Below are positions 1-9,473 of a DNA stretch of 64,000 nucleotides, in pieces. The position numbers and the translations under genes are program-made. Each line of letters opens with the position of its first letter. Within the stretch, counting starts at the first letter, position 1. Source of the stretch: Acheta domesticus. Lineage: Eukaryota > Arthropoda > Insecta > Orthoptera > Gryllidae. The notes under the pieces are model-generated. The model had not been told where the DNA came from and ran no database searches. It saw nothing but the letters and a program-made list of their open reading frames with translations. The stretch lies in the NCBI GenBank assembly GCA_031308135.1, contig JAHLJT010008756.1, positions 61,932,817-61,996,816 of the forward strand, in the 5' to 3' direction.

Positions 1-306
1 ACCCGGGGTAGGATCTGCCCTCCCCTCTCTTAATGCAATTATACTGGCCTAGTAAACAAACACCCATTTTTTTATATTCCATGTACATGAACTAAAACAA
101 TATCGAAATACTAAAAAATTGAATGTTTGATTATTATAGGACAGATGCGTTCACATAAAATATTTTCTTATTAATTTCTGCTGCTAAAGAACATCAAATT
201 GAAAAATTGTTATACTGACTCCTTAGTTGATTAACATTAGGTTATCGCGCCCTCTTCCTATTTACCCTCAGAAGTTTGCCATGTCACAAGTATTGACAGT
301 AAACAC

Positions 307-358
<52 letters not shown>

Positions 359-1021
359 TTCAAAAGGTTTGGTATGGCTCCGTTTCTAATTTTCGTATCT
401 GTCTCAGATGAACATTTAGCGGTGGGGCAAAATTAAAGAAGTAATAAAAACAAGATAATTCTTTTAGAACAATCTTTGTTTTTCAAATTAAATTTAGTTT
501 CAGTCGTAAGGAAGTATTTCTGCCCAATGAATAAGAACGGAAATGAGAATACATCAAACTAACAGGAAAACAAAATTGAATAGAGAACAAATACATTAGA
601 ATCGGAAGCAAAGTAACAGATTCAGCAAACGTTGTGCGAAATATGCGAATAGGATGGATTCTGACCACCAGCCCAAAAAACAGTATAATTCTAAAAGCAA
701 AAAATATTAATTGTGTGGTAAATGACATTCAAAAATAGTTATACTTATCAAAAATAGAAATACTTCACATATGCACATAGGATAGAGCCAATTTACCGAC
801 GTTAGCTTCCTTAAATATAGGGGACACTGAGATGTGGATAGACCTAGAATGAGGTGGACAGAACAGTTCTGAGTCTCGGAACGGGCCATTCGTTCCCAAC
901 CCTAGTAAAGGAAGGAGAAGAAGAGATAAAGAAAAATACTGACTGTCGTAGATTTAAGAAGAGATGAACAGAGAGTTGGCTCTCAACATCTCCTAAATTT
1001 TTCAAGCGAGGGAAGAAACAC
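1..1021. other. AT-rich spacer without recognisable gene
   Basis: No open frame here looks coding and no splice-bounded exon was seen on either strand. The stretch holds one (AAT)n microsatellite and otherwise unique AT-rich sequence. It ends at the target-site duplication of the first fold-back insertion. Confidence 0.6.
307..356. repeat. (AAT)n microsatellite
   Basis: About 16 uninterrupted AAT units are seen directly. Similar AAT/ATT runs recur at several places in the window, and one of them is clearly the tail of an RTE-like retrotransposon. No element body was recognised next to this run. Confidence 0.95.
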
Positions 1022-1039
1022 GCTTTGTCTTAATGAGAG
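1022..1039 (+). repeat. Left TSD of fold-back insertion 1
   Basis: Direct repeat of 1249-1266: ten identical bases (GCTTTGTCTT) followed by eight bases that match except for three purine transitions. The pair brackets the 209-bp insertion exactly. Confidence 0.65.
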
Positions 1040-1248
1040 CGTAGGCTTCCGCGGCCGGAGTCAATATTAAGTTGGCTGTCCGGGTGACGCCGCGTCCATG
1101 GCAAAGGTGCCGACGTTTCGGTCGCCATTCTGCGACCTTCCTCAGGGCGTAATGCATTACGCCCTGAGGAAGGTCGCAGAATGGCGACCGAAACGTCGGC
1201 ACCTTTGCCATGGACGCGGCGTCACCCGGACAGCCAACTTAATATAAG
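1040..1248. mobile_element. Fold-back insertion 1 with flanking TSD (Penelope-like remnant?)
   Basis: A 209-bp insertion lies between direct repeats of 18 bp at 1022-1039 and 1249-1266, which share GCTTTGTCTT and then differ by three A/G transitions. Inside, 1064-1154 and 1155-1245 form a perfect inverted repeat of 91-nt arms with no loop. The left edge contains GCTTCCGCGG and each arm contains GGCTGTCCGGGTGACGCCG; both modules recur in fold-back insertion 2 at 2975-3055. The arm also holds a hammerhead-like core (1161-1200). Known biology: Penelope-like elements carry hammerhead motifs in their terminal repeats and often insert as inverted, truncated copies with TSDs of about this length. 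Assignment to that class is inference, because no reverse transcriptase or GIY-YIG domain is present. Confidence 0.65.
1161..1200 (+). ncRNA. Hammerhead-ribozyme-like core (probably degenerate)
   Basis: The order of elements matches a hammerhead: GCC (half of stem I), CTGAGGA (conserved CUGANGA), stem II GGTCGC paired with GCGACC around a 6-nt loop, GAAA, C, GTC, then GGC closing stem I. Two departures argue against an active monomer: one extra A lies between CTGAGGA and stem II, and stem III has no loop between GAAAC and GTC. Because the whole arm is mirrored, a second copy lies on the opposite strand at 1109-1148. This fits the hammerhead motifs described in Penelope-like elements, but it could be a fossil or function only as a dimer. 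Confidence 0.4.
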
Positions 1249-1266
1249 GCTTTGTCTTGATAAAAG
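1249..1266 (+). repeat. Right TSD of fold-back insertion 1
   Basis: Partner of 1022-1039. The three differences are all A/G transitions, as expected for an insertion old enough to have gathered point changes while the internal arms remained identical. Confidence 0.65.
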
Positions 1267-1625
1267 AAAAAGAAGAGTAAGAAAGAAATGACAGAACAGA
1301 AAGAACAAGAAGAAATAAGAGAATAAAGCAGGAATAAATCAGAAAAGGGGGAAGATGAGAGGAAAAAATTATATAGAATAGAAAGAGAAAACAAAACAGG
1401 AACAACGAATGTGAGTTGGAAAAATTGAAGAAACAGAAGAAGAACGCGGAACAGAATCAGAACAGATCAAGGGATCAGATCAAGAAAGAAAAACAGAAAC
1501 AAAATAAGAAGTGGAAGAACGACTCAAAAAAGGACAACGAAAATAAGGAAAAGATCGTGAAGTAGAAGAAGATTCTGAAGATGGTACGAAAAGAAGTACG
1601 ATAAGGAGCAAGAAGGAGTACAACA
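1267..1625 (+). repeat. Long purine-rich (A/G) tract
   Basis: Roughly 360 bases are overwhelmingly A and G on the plus strand, without a fixed repeat unit. Read on the minus strand the tract is pyrimidine-rich and starts just downstream of the splice donor of the candidate exon at 1639-1841. It could be a low-complexity intronic tract or influence splicing. No gene is seen in it. Confidence 0.7.
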
Positions 1626-1638
1626 CTTCCGCACCTAC

Positions 1639-1841
1639 CTGCTCCGGCCGAAACCGTAGCGGTACGTTATCACGGACGTCACCTTCATGTTGCCGGCCGA
1701 GCTCTCCGCCAGATCGTCCGCACCGCGCGCCTGCTGCCGCTGGAGCGTCGAGACGTCGCCGTCGCCGCCGCCGTCACCGCCGGGGTCCAGCGTCGCCGCC
1801 GGCAACGAGCGCTGATGGCAATTGGGCTCCTCCAGTGCCAT
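1639..1841 (-). CDS. Candidate first coding exon of an unidentified host gene
   Basis: On the minus strand an ATG at 1841-1839 opens a frame of 67 codons plus 2 nt, ending at CAG|GTAGGT (GT at 1638-1637), a strong donor. An in-frame TAG lies a few codons upstream of a GTG codon that precedes the ATG, so this ATG is the first Met after a stop. The predicted start is MALEEPNCHQRSLPAA, with a glycine/aspartate-rich stretch in the middle, and the last residues before the donor are MKVTSVITYRYGFGRS. GC and CpG content are much higher than in the surroundings, as at an invertebrate promoter/first exon. No family was recognised. The gene would run leftwards, out of the window. Splicing phase at the donor is 2. 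Without the following exon the call stays provisional. Confidence 0.5.
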
Positions 1842-2010
1842 TGGACGACCAGCGGAAAGGTCCACGTCCGCCCACTAACTCCCGCGCCGGCCGAGTCCTC
1901 CGCTAACGCCGTGTCCGCTGGCTCTCCGGCGCAACGGGAGCGTTAGCACGATTAACGTGGTGTTTGCGCGGTGTCGCTATCCCAGTTAGAGGCGCTGATG
2001 CGGCAGTTGA
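1842..2010 (-). promoter_or_regulatory. CpG-rich 5' region of the candidate gene
   Basis: The sequence upstream of the candidate ATG stays GC/CpG-rich to about 1960 and then returns to background composition. No TATA box is evident. It is inferred to contain the 5' UTR and core promoter of the minus-strand gene, on position and composition only. Confidence 0.35.
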
Positions 2011-2959
2011 AGGGCGCGTGGTAATGGGATTCAAGGAGAAAGTGCTAAGGGGATTGCTGGTGCAGTGGGCTTGCTTTGGTCATGCGCAAGGTTAACGCGA
2101 CTTCATGGCTGTGTACCAGCGCGTTATGATTTCGTCTTGATTTACTTGTGAGGCACGTGACTTGGCGTGGGTGATTAACTCTAACTCGGAGCTCAGAGTT
2201 CAATCTAGGTGTCACATGCGTTTATCTAACACTTCATTCTCACTACGATCCGTCCGCAAGTTTAGGGACTGTTTAATTATTTCACTAGACTGCATGCTCG
2301 TTTCATAGATTTAAATTGTATAGTTCAACAATATGCCAGAGAGTTCGAATATGGCTGATTGAGTTGTATTTACTTTGTTGTATTCGTCTGTAGCATTGGT
2401 TCGATTCTGAAAGTACGTCCGAAGGCATTGGCTGCAAAGGGGGCAATAATGGTTTCATGAAGAAAGTATAAAGGTGACAGTTGATTCGTCAAGCTGGCTC
2501 GAGTCACATCGCACATCGGAACGAATTCTTTACTAGTCTTATTTATGACATATTGCAATTTTCTTATTCGGCAGTTGAATCAATCATGAGTCGAATGAAG
2601 AACTCGGTATTATTGTCTGAAATGCCGAACATACTGGGTGCTTGATGAGAGCTCAAAAAGAACACAGAAAATACGAGAATATTGTGAAATACACCTTCTG
2701 TCAGGTAACGTCATTTGGGAGTCGTATAACATTGCGATACCCTTATGGCATTAAATTCATGAACTGCGCTTTAATTTATTTCTTAAGAGTACATGGATTT
2801 CTGTTCTAATAGAATTTAATGTTGTAACCCTTTGGTTTATAAAATACAATAATTTTCGGATTCTATACGAAGTTATTAGTATTCTTGACTTGCTTGTACC
2901 GATAGCGACAAAAGTATATAATACGTGAGGAACCAAAAGTTATTATTTCAATCCAATGC
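2011..2959. other. Spacer without recognisable gene
   Basis: Unique, moderately AT-rich sequence. Short open frames on both strands lack splice signals or recognisable domains. Nothing further could be supported. Confidence 0.5.
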
Positions 2960-2974
2960 TGCAACTGGTGTTCA
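2960..2974 (+). repeat. Left TSD of fold-back insertion 2
   Basis: Identical over 15 bases to 3056-3070, the direct signature of an insertion between them. Confidence 0.85.
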
Positions 2975-3055
2975 CGCAAGCTTCCGCGGCTCGAGTTCAT
3001 TTCTTCTCGGCTGTCCGGGTGACGCCGCGGCGTCACCCGGACAGCCGAGAAGAAA
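2975..3055. mobile_element. Fold-back insertion 2 with perfect 15-bp TSD
   Basis: An 81-bp insertion is flanked by identical 15-bp direct repeats at 2960-2974 and 3056-3070 (TGCAACTGGTGTTCA). Positions 2998-3027 and 3028-3057 form a perfect 30-nt inverted repeat with no loop, the last bases running into the right TSD. The left part (GCTTCCGCGG) and the arm (GGCTGTCCGGGTGACGCCG) match fold-back insertion 1, so both come from the same element family. The arm here stops before the hammerhead-like region seen in insertion 1. The perfect TSD indicates a recent event. Confidence 0.75.
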
Positions 3056-3070
3056 TGCAACTGGTGTTCA
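3056..3070 (+). repeat. Right TSD of fold-back insertion 2
   Basis: Identical over 15 bases to 2960-2974. Its first two bases also extend the inverted repeat, so the exact junction is ambiguous by 2 bp. Confidence 0.85.
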
Positions 3071-3589
3071 TAGGTTACAGAAAATCAGTAAAATCAGTGT
3101 AATTTCTTATAGTACCGATAGCCTTGTTCGTTTGCAGTTTACTCGTAGAAGAGTGTTTTCAAGGTGTTGTCAGTGGAAACGAAAGTGTTGAAGGGGTTGT
3201 TGATTCACCGGGCTTACTTAAGTAATGAACTAAGTCAACAATTATATGTAATAATGACAATCTGATACGATTTACTGTTACTGCAAAGGTCAGTGCCGTA
3301 TGCGCAATGAGCGTAGTACAAAAGGTAAGTTGCTCAAACTGAACGGATTAGTATTTTTTGAAATATCAATTTTTCTAAAATAAAAACTCTCAAAATTCTT
3401 AGGACGATTTTACGATGAGAGGACGTCATGATTTTTTTCTGATTTTCAGTTATTGTAATAGTAGCGTTAGTTTTTACTCAATATTGCTTACGCAGTATGT
3501 AATGCTGCACGAAAAAACAGAATTTTCGGCATAAAAACTCTTAATACAGGAGCCTAGTAGCGAAAAAGTAGACGAATCCAGTTCATAAA
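3071..3589. other. Spacer without recognisable gene
   Basis: No coding signal or known repeat was recognised in this stretch. Confidence 0.45.
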
Positions 3590-4160
3590 TTTAGAACTAA
3601 ATCCTCCAACACTTGGTGTAGCCAGAACTCATGTTTTGGCTCACATGGGTCCTTGACACCGAAAAATCGATTGACGGTAAAACGTCAGTCTGTACGTCTG
3701 CCTGTGAACAACGTTAGCGGCTAAACCGTTCGGCCCATTTTCTCCAAAATTGATATTCCCCAATTGATATGAATGCTGTCGCGACCCCTTGAATTTGAAA
3801 CCGATATTTCAATTATGGGGGGGGGAACTTTACACTAACCACAAGGAGCATTTTTCAAAACTTTCAAAAAAATTGCTTTACGTTTTTTTAAAATTAAATT
3901 GTGTTGTTGAATAGTGTGAAGGACGTTTAAAAGAATGGTGCAAGTCCCAGTTTCTTTAAAAACCCAGATTTTTAGAAAATTGCAAAAATTCAAAAACATT
4001 TTTTCGTCTTCCTACAACTACAATTATGAAGACAGAGTTTTGTTTCCGTAACTAACTCTGTTCTTTCCTCTGTTCCGTTTGAGAACTTTTCTCGTAATTT
4101 TGCGTGAACATATGGGCGCGAAAGCCCATGCTGTTTTAGCACCACTAATTGATTATTTTG
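3590..4160 (-). repeat. Unclassified interspersed repeat U1, copy 1
   Basis: Read on the minus strand this matches 37815-38290 on the plus strand. Shared landmarks are the edge TAGTGGTGCTAAAACAGCA, a run like CTTGAATTTGAAAC, a block ending GATTTTCTCCAA, and AAAAATCGATTGA near the far end. Copies differ clearly, so the family is old. No terminal inverted repeats, poly-A tail or coding capacity were seen. The copy abuts a SINE-A copy at about 4160. Confidence 0.65.
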
Positions 4161-4324
4161 TGCTTCCGGGCGAGGCAACCACTATGATCGTAGTCCCAAA
4201 AGTGTAGTCCACATGGTACACCAACAAATGGTGGTCTACCTCCCCCGCTGAATCGTGGGATCTGTTGTCGATGTCGGCTTGAGGGGTTTTCCTTTTGGTA
4301 ACACACCCCAGCGGTGTCCACCCC

Positions 4325-4395
4325 ACCTGTGTCCCCACAGCGATACCCCCCTAGCGGTGCCCACCCTAACGGTGCCTCCCCTAGCGGTGCCCAGC
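4325..4395. repeat. Short minisatellite inside SINE-A copy 1
   Basis: Several imperfect units of the type CCCCTAGCGGTGCCC are seen in tandem. Other SINE-A copies have a single counterpart, so the array grew within this copy. Confidence 0.6.
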
Positions 4396-4440
4396 TGAAA
4401 CAAGGTCCAATCTCCTCACTGTCTTAAGTCATGTAAGTGG

Positions 4441-4443
<3 letters not shown>

Positions 4444-4487
<44 letters not shown>

Positions 4488-4503
4488 TGTGTACGTGTGT
4501 GTA
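4444..4503 (+). repeat. (GT)n microsatellite
   Basis: Uninterrupted GT dinucleotides followed by degenerate GT. It sits at the position where other SINE-A copies carry CA-rich sequence, so it probably expanded from the SINE itself. Confidence 0.9.
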
Positions 4504-4745
4504 TACGCGAGTGAAAGAAGAGAGAAGGCGACAAGAATGAGGAAGGATTTTGCGCGATCCGTGACCACTTTGTTAGGACACTGCCCCAGCATTCGCCTGG
4601 TATTGATAAGATTAACAACGGGAAGCAACCAATCGGAGCAACCGGCCACTATTCTCCTCTAGGCAATTGTTGAATTCGGCCTACCTACATAGCAGCTGCC
4701 GAAAACCAGCCACCGTCGTGACTCGAGTAGGTTCGTCTGTGGAAT

Positions 4746-6125
4746 AGCATTTTCAACAGCGTGACGCTGATGGTAATAGAGGCGAAAGCGATTGGGTGTA
4801 TTTAAAGCAGAGCATCATACCGAAGCCGTTAAAAACAGCTTCAACAATGACAGCAAAACCGAAATCGAGAATGTCGTTTTTTTCCATGAGCTGGCACCCG
4901 AAACGAATAAAAGGTTTTGGTGCTACTAAGATTTTACCAGATATAACACTTTTCCTGGAAAATCTCTGACATTTATCACGGAGACTGGAAAGTAGAATTC
5001 ATCCGAATTCACGCTGCTCTGATGCAATCTGTACAAACACAAATCCCTCTCTCATTAGTTTCCTACGCCCGCGTTGAAAACTCGACTCGATCGCCGTCTG
5101 TTGCAATCGTTTCACAAGACTGACAAAGATAGGAGGCGAAAAGCCTCCGCTTCACTTTGCGAAAGAAACTGTGCAATAATTCAGCGAAGCTAATTTCAGT
5201 ATCCCAGACACGAAGGTGCAGTCTCTTCGAGAAAGCAAATCACCAAAAGACGACGGAACGTGACACGAAGAACGAAAGAACTTCGTGTAGAAAAGAAATA
5301 CTTTCTCCCATTTTTCTTACTTTTGCCTTTTTGAGTTCAACGAAAATGATCTGCGTCATTGTTTAAGGTTCTTTTGTCCTATGCAGGATATTTTGGATTC
5401 CTCTCTGAAGTTTTCCGTGCGTAATTGGCCTATGTAATAGTATATTAAATATACTAACCACACATTAACAAATTTTGTTAAATACACTGGAGGAGGGGCA
5501 GAAGTAGAGATTGTTCATCCTCCGATGCTCAGAACGGTAACTAAAACAATACTCTCGATCCATTTACCTTGAAACTACGAACTTCATATTTTTAACAAGT
5601 CGTTTCGAGAAAATATTGTCAAGGAGTTTACTTAATGATCATTTCAAAGACTTATTGTGTAGTTGGACCGCGAAGTAAATATCGGTACATTCTCCCTATG
5701 TATAAAAAGAATTTCTTTTCAAAATTCGAAGCATTTTTTGAAGTATCCATTCATTATTTTACCAAGATAAATGGAAAATGTTGAAAACTTAACTTGTTAT
5801 ATAAATAATGGAGATTATACAAAGGACGCAATAAAAAAGGATCGACCAATTAAAATCTCATTAAAAACTCGTTTGCTATTAATTATCACACTATTTGCTT
5901 TTTCACAGTGCTATTTTTTTCAGCAGTAAATGCAAAATTCTGGTTTGAAACAATTTGCATTATCATTATATAGGAATTTACTCATTTCAGACTCGTTACG
6001 CAAAACTAGTGGAACACAAATAACACTCTCTAATCAATAGCGCAACCCAGGATCTGCACGGGTTGTCGCGCGTACCAGGATGCTCTTCAGGAATGGCTTA
6101 ATCATTTGCACGTACTTTCACATGT
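4746..6125. other. Spacer without recognisable gene
   Basis: About 1.4 kb with only short open frames and no splice-bounded exon or repeat that I could recognise. Confidence 0.45.
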
Positions 6126-6325
6126 ACACATGTGTATACTACCAAAATGCACGGTCTCATGAGAGATTTTTAATGTGTCATATTACCCAAAATTATGTCT
6201 ACACAATTTTATGTCTAATGTATCTTCCCACATATTTATATACCTGTCTAAAATATATCGACACATGTGCACATTAACAAAATGCATTGCCTCATGAGAA
6301 ATGTTTAATGTGGCATATTCCACAA
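6126..6325 (+). repeat. Diverged direct duplication, period about 136 bp
   Basis: A segment beginning CACATGTGTATACTACC at about 6126 is repeated as CACATGTGCACATTAAC at about 6261. Both copies carry CTCATGAGA and TTTAATGTG further on. Identity is around 80 percent over about 65 bp. Confidence 0.75.
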
Positions 6326-7483
6326 ATGTAGTCGTGGATGGAAAGTAATTATGATATCCGGAGCAAGGAAGTTGAGTGAATGACATTCAGATTAATGCTA
6401 AATCAGTAGTATCTATAGGGGGAGGGACAGCATAGGGCTCTTAAAACCCCCGCCCACAAATTTTAATACGTGAAATGTTAACAATTATTCACAATATTTA
6501 AATACATGCTACTATAAAAGGTCCATTAAATTTTGAAATATATAGACTACAAACAAAGGAACAATTTTGATAGACAGGAAAGAATATTTAGAATCACAAT
6601 ATATATCTGAAATGAAAGTTCTTTCCATTGAATACGATTGTCTTCGTTACCGTTGCGAGTGCAGCATCGTGGAACTGATCGAAGACCTGATGGTGGATTA
6701 GAGAGGATACGATATCTCATCGGCGAGTCCCAACGACGTCGTATTTTCCCCACTAGCTATAGAAAGATTCATCGAAGAAGGGACCGCTTTGACAGCTGCT
6801 ACTTGGCTTCTCCTGACAACTTTGGCAACATAACAATACAGTCTCCACTAGCTTAACGTTGCGCTTCCGGCGGGTACTTTTATCTCAGAATGCTTTCTTT
6901 GTGATTTGTAAGTTCAAAATACAAATAAATTTTAAACCTATTCACTCGCCGGGCTCGTCCATTTCCGAGTATAGAATGTTACATGAAGACATATCGACTA
7001 GAAGACTTTTTAATTATTTTAAATAGAAACTTATTTTCAAATATCGTCAATCTGAATAACGAAATCGGAAAGATTTGGGTAAATGTCGGAAAGATAGTAC
7101 AGGAATTCACAGCGTGTCACCAATGCACTCATAGGCCCATTAAAATGATCAAAACCAAGCGTTTTTTGGTATTCTTCCAAAATATTTGGTTAAGATAAAT
7201 ATTTTAGAATCTTTGGCATGTGTCCGCAAACCAATGACCATTCCCCCACCGGGAGACAGAGATGCTTCGAATGACATTTCATTTGTCTCGATTAGTGGAC
7301 CGGACGTGGTCTAACAGTGATTGACGGCCAGGCGCACGCAGGTTATTCGATTCCTGTGTAAGGATACCACGTATACGATTAAGTAAAACCTGTTGTTGGC
7401 ACATGAGCGGTCACAAATGATTCAAATTTGACGCCGTCCGAGTAAATCAAATATTATAACGATCTTTGGTATTAATTACTAGC
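6326..7483. other. Spacer without recognisable gene
   Basis: Unique sequence with no supported gene. Short frames near 6550-6850 lack coding features. Confidence 0.45.
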
Positions 7484-7870
7484 TCAGAACATACATTTAG
7501 AACGTCGCGCATTCGAGATTCCGCGCGCTGATTCTAAAGAAAAGAGCAGAATCACTTCTTTCATGATGTGCTTTGGGGGGGGGTGATAAGCTCTACGGCG
7601 CCAGATCTTCAACTGTTCGTAAATTGCTTTCAAACACGACCGCAAGTTTGCGCTGACGGAGATTTGACGAAAAACGGTGCGGGCGGAGTCCGCTACAGAC
7701 TCCGGTCTCGCGGGTGGCGGCGGGAGGGAGGGGGCGACCTGGTGACCGACAACGGCGACGCATCCGCCGGCGATGAGCCCGAGGCGCTCACCCGCAATCA
7801 AAAGCTCGTTAGCCGCTCATGGCCACTTCGTTTGCACAGGTGCAACGCTGTATATTGGTAATGTGGTCTA
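7484..7870. other. GC/CpG-rich island
   Basis: Composition rises sharply, most of all at 7670-7800, with many CpG. Open frames exist on both strands through this block but neither shows a recognisable domain or paired splice sites. It may be a promoter or untranslated first exon. Confidence 0.35.
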
Positions 7871-7973
7871 TTATTTACGTAAACAACTGCAAATAATACT
7901 GTTACAACTAATCTAATAGCTAAATCTACCGCAGAAGGAGAATTTGACCGGCAATGGTGGTTCTGGTCATATT

Positions 7974-8586
7974 CTGATGTCACTGCAGTGCCTCAAGTGA
8001 GAGCTCCAATATCAAAAATTTAATTCCTAACGAAGCTCCTGATTGGATAACAAAGTCCCATTCTCCTCCCAGCTCGTGTCCTTGAAGTGCAGCTATGTTT
8101 AAACCGACGTATAGGTTCGAGTCCCGTCGGTGGCAGGGTTTTTGATACTGGCTAGATAGCTAGGCCAGATTCAGCCGCTGTTTTCAGAATTCTTGAGTCC
8201 GGTTGCTGTGATCGGTAGTTTTCCGTGATTTCTCCGATCACCAGGCGAATGCCGGAGCGGTACCCTAACGAACGGGCCACGGACCGTGCGCGATTTTCCC
8301 TTCCTCTTACTTGACCTATTCTCATCCATTACTTACACACACTCACCCTTGCATGCAGCATGCAAGGGTGAGTCACACAGGTCGGAAAACCAGTGAGGAG
8401 CTTAGAGCTTGTCCCGGCTGGGGAGGTGCCACGCTGATGGGCGATACCTCCTGGGGATAATCTCGACAAGCCGACGTACGTCCGCGCCGGGTCTCACCAG
8501 CCACAACGGAAAGCTCACCACAAACATGTACTTCACTGACGGGACTAATTACCCTAGCAGTTGACACGCCGGGAATTACTAATCAC
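7974..8586 (+). mobile_element. SINE-A copy 2, split by a hAT-like element
   Basis: The head fragment GATGTCACTGCAGTGCC lies at about 7977. After roughly 100 bp of extra sequence the B-box GGTTCGAGTCC follows at about 8116. The family body (GGCGAATGCCGGAGC, CCCTAACGAACGGGCCACGG) and tail (AGCAGTTGACACGCC) follow in order. The final ACTAATCA-rich tail continues at 9222 after the inserted element. The CA-rich segment of other copies is replaced here by a perfect hairpin (8341-8373). Confidence 0.8.
8341..8373. repeat. Perfect 16-bp palindrome with a one-base loop
   Basis: The arms ACTCACCCTTGCATGC and GCATGCAAGGGTGAGT are exact reverse complements around a single A. Other SINE-A copies lack it, so it arose here, probably by template switching during replication. 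Confidence 0.95.
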
Positions 8587-9221
8587 TAGGGAGAGGAATT
8601 ATATGCTCTAAAAATCTTGAAATATGCTTTTAAAATTACGTATTTATGACCTAAAAATCGCAAATATGCACTCTAATAAGCAATTAAAATTAACGTTTCA
8701 TTTCTTGAATTAACCTCTCTTGATAAAATTCAGGAGAAGCGTGCTGGGGATGAAACGTATATTTTTGTGCATACAGAATACAATCTATCTTACTTCGCGG
8801 GAGAAATAATTAAAGTAAATATTCGCATTAGTGAAGTACGAATGTGTAAGTCTTGTTACATTCCTTCCGCCTCTTAAAAAAATATATCAAGAAATTTCCT
8901 ATATTTGCTCAAGCATTTTAGCATCTATAGAAACGAAAGAAACGAAAACTGTGAAAAGCGCTTTGTAATCAATGAACGCCCAAAATAAATAGATCGTTTG
9001 AGAAGTTGAAACGTTTTTGAGATAAGTCTCCATATTAGCGAACATGGAAAATTTGCCCATATAATTACACGAATATGCATCATTAGGAAAAATCGAACAA
9101 ATATGTACTAACATATTAATCTACATAGCATCCAATTCTAACCAAAAGTCAAGAAATATCACTTAGCTATGCCCTGAAACAACAGATAAAAATATGCAAA
9201 ATCGCAGAAATCCGCACCCTA
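8587..9221. mobile_element. Non-autonomous hAT-like element inserted in SINE-A copy 2
   Basis: The termini TAGGGAGAGGAATT (left) and the inverse of TAGGGTGCGGATTT (right) are imperfect inverted repeats. The flanks CTAATCAC (8579-8586) and CTAATCAA (9222-9229) match 7/8, the 8-bp TSD typical of hAT elements. AAATATGC-like motifs recur near both ends. At 635 bp there is no transposase frame. The SINE tail resumes beyond it. Confidence 0.75.
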
Positions 9222-9229
9222 CTAATCAA

Positions 9230-9473
9230 TTAATCAACAAGGATAATTGGAAAACTACCATTGTGTGACTCCTCCAACGCTTTAAGCTGGTTTAAAAGGG
9301 CCGTGATTCTGGACATATTGTAGGAAACTTGTAGGATATGTGGAGGGGTCGTAAACGATCACTCTGTATCGATGAACATAAAGTGTAAAATTTCAGATAA
9401 TGGGGATACATCCTTTTACACATGTAGCGACCCGGATTTGTAGGCAATTTTTTATGCACACTTCTTTATCTCT
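9230..9473. other. Sequence between the split SINE and the RTE fragment
   Basis: Unique sequence with no gene recognised. It ends where homology to an RTE-like ORF begins. Confidence 0.4.

Larger units (their letters stand above)
4161..4745 (-). mobile_element. SINE-A copy 1 (5'-truncated)
   Basis: On the minus strand this shows the body common to the SINE-A family: the CCGGTTGCTCCGAT-type segment, CAGGCGAATGCTGGGGCAG, CCTAACAAA, and a pyrimidine-rich stretch ending in a CA repeat. The tRNA-like head is damaged, with only a weak B-box-like CTCGAGTCACGAC. The part that reads GTGCCCCGCTGGTGGGAG in other copies has expanded here into a small tandem array of about 17-bp units (4325-4395). Confidence 0.75.

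Noticed and set aside
1002..1211. 69-codon minus-strand frame in fold-back insertion 1
   Set aside because: It reads across the palindrome centre and both arms; the frame is incidental.
4424..4662. Cys/Val and His/Thr alternating frames
   Set aside because: Translations of the (GT)n microsatellite.
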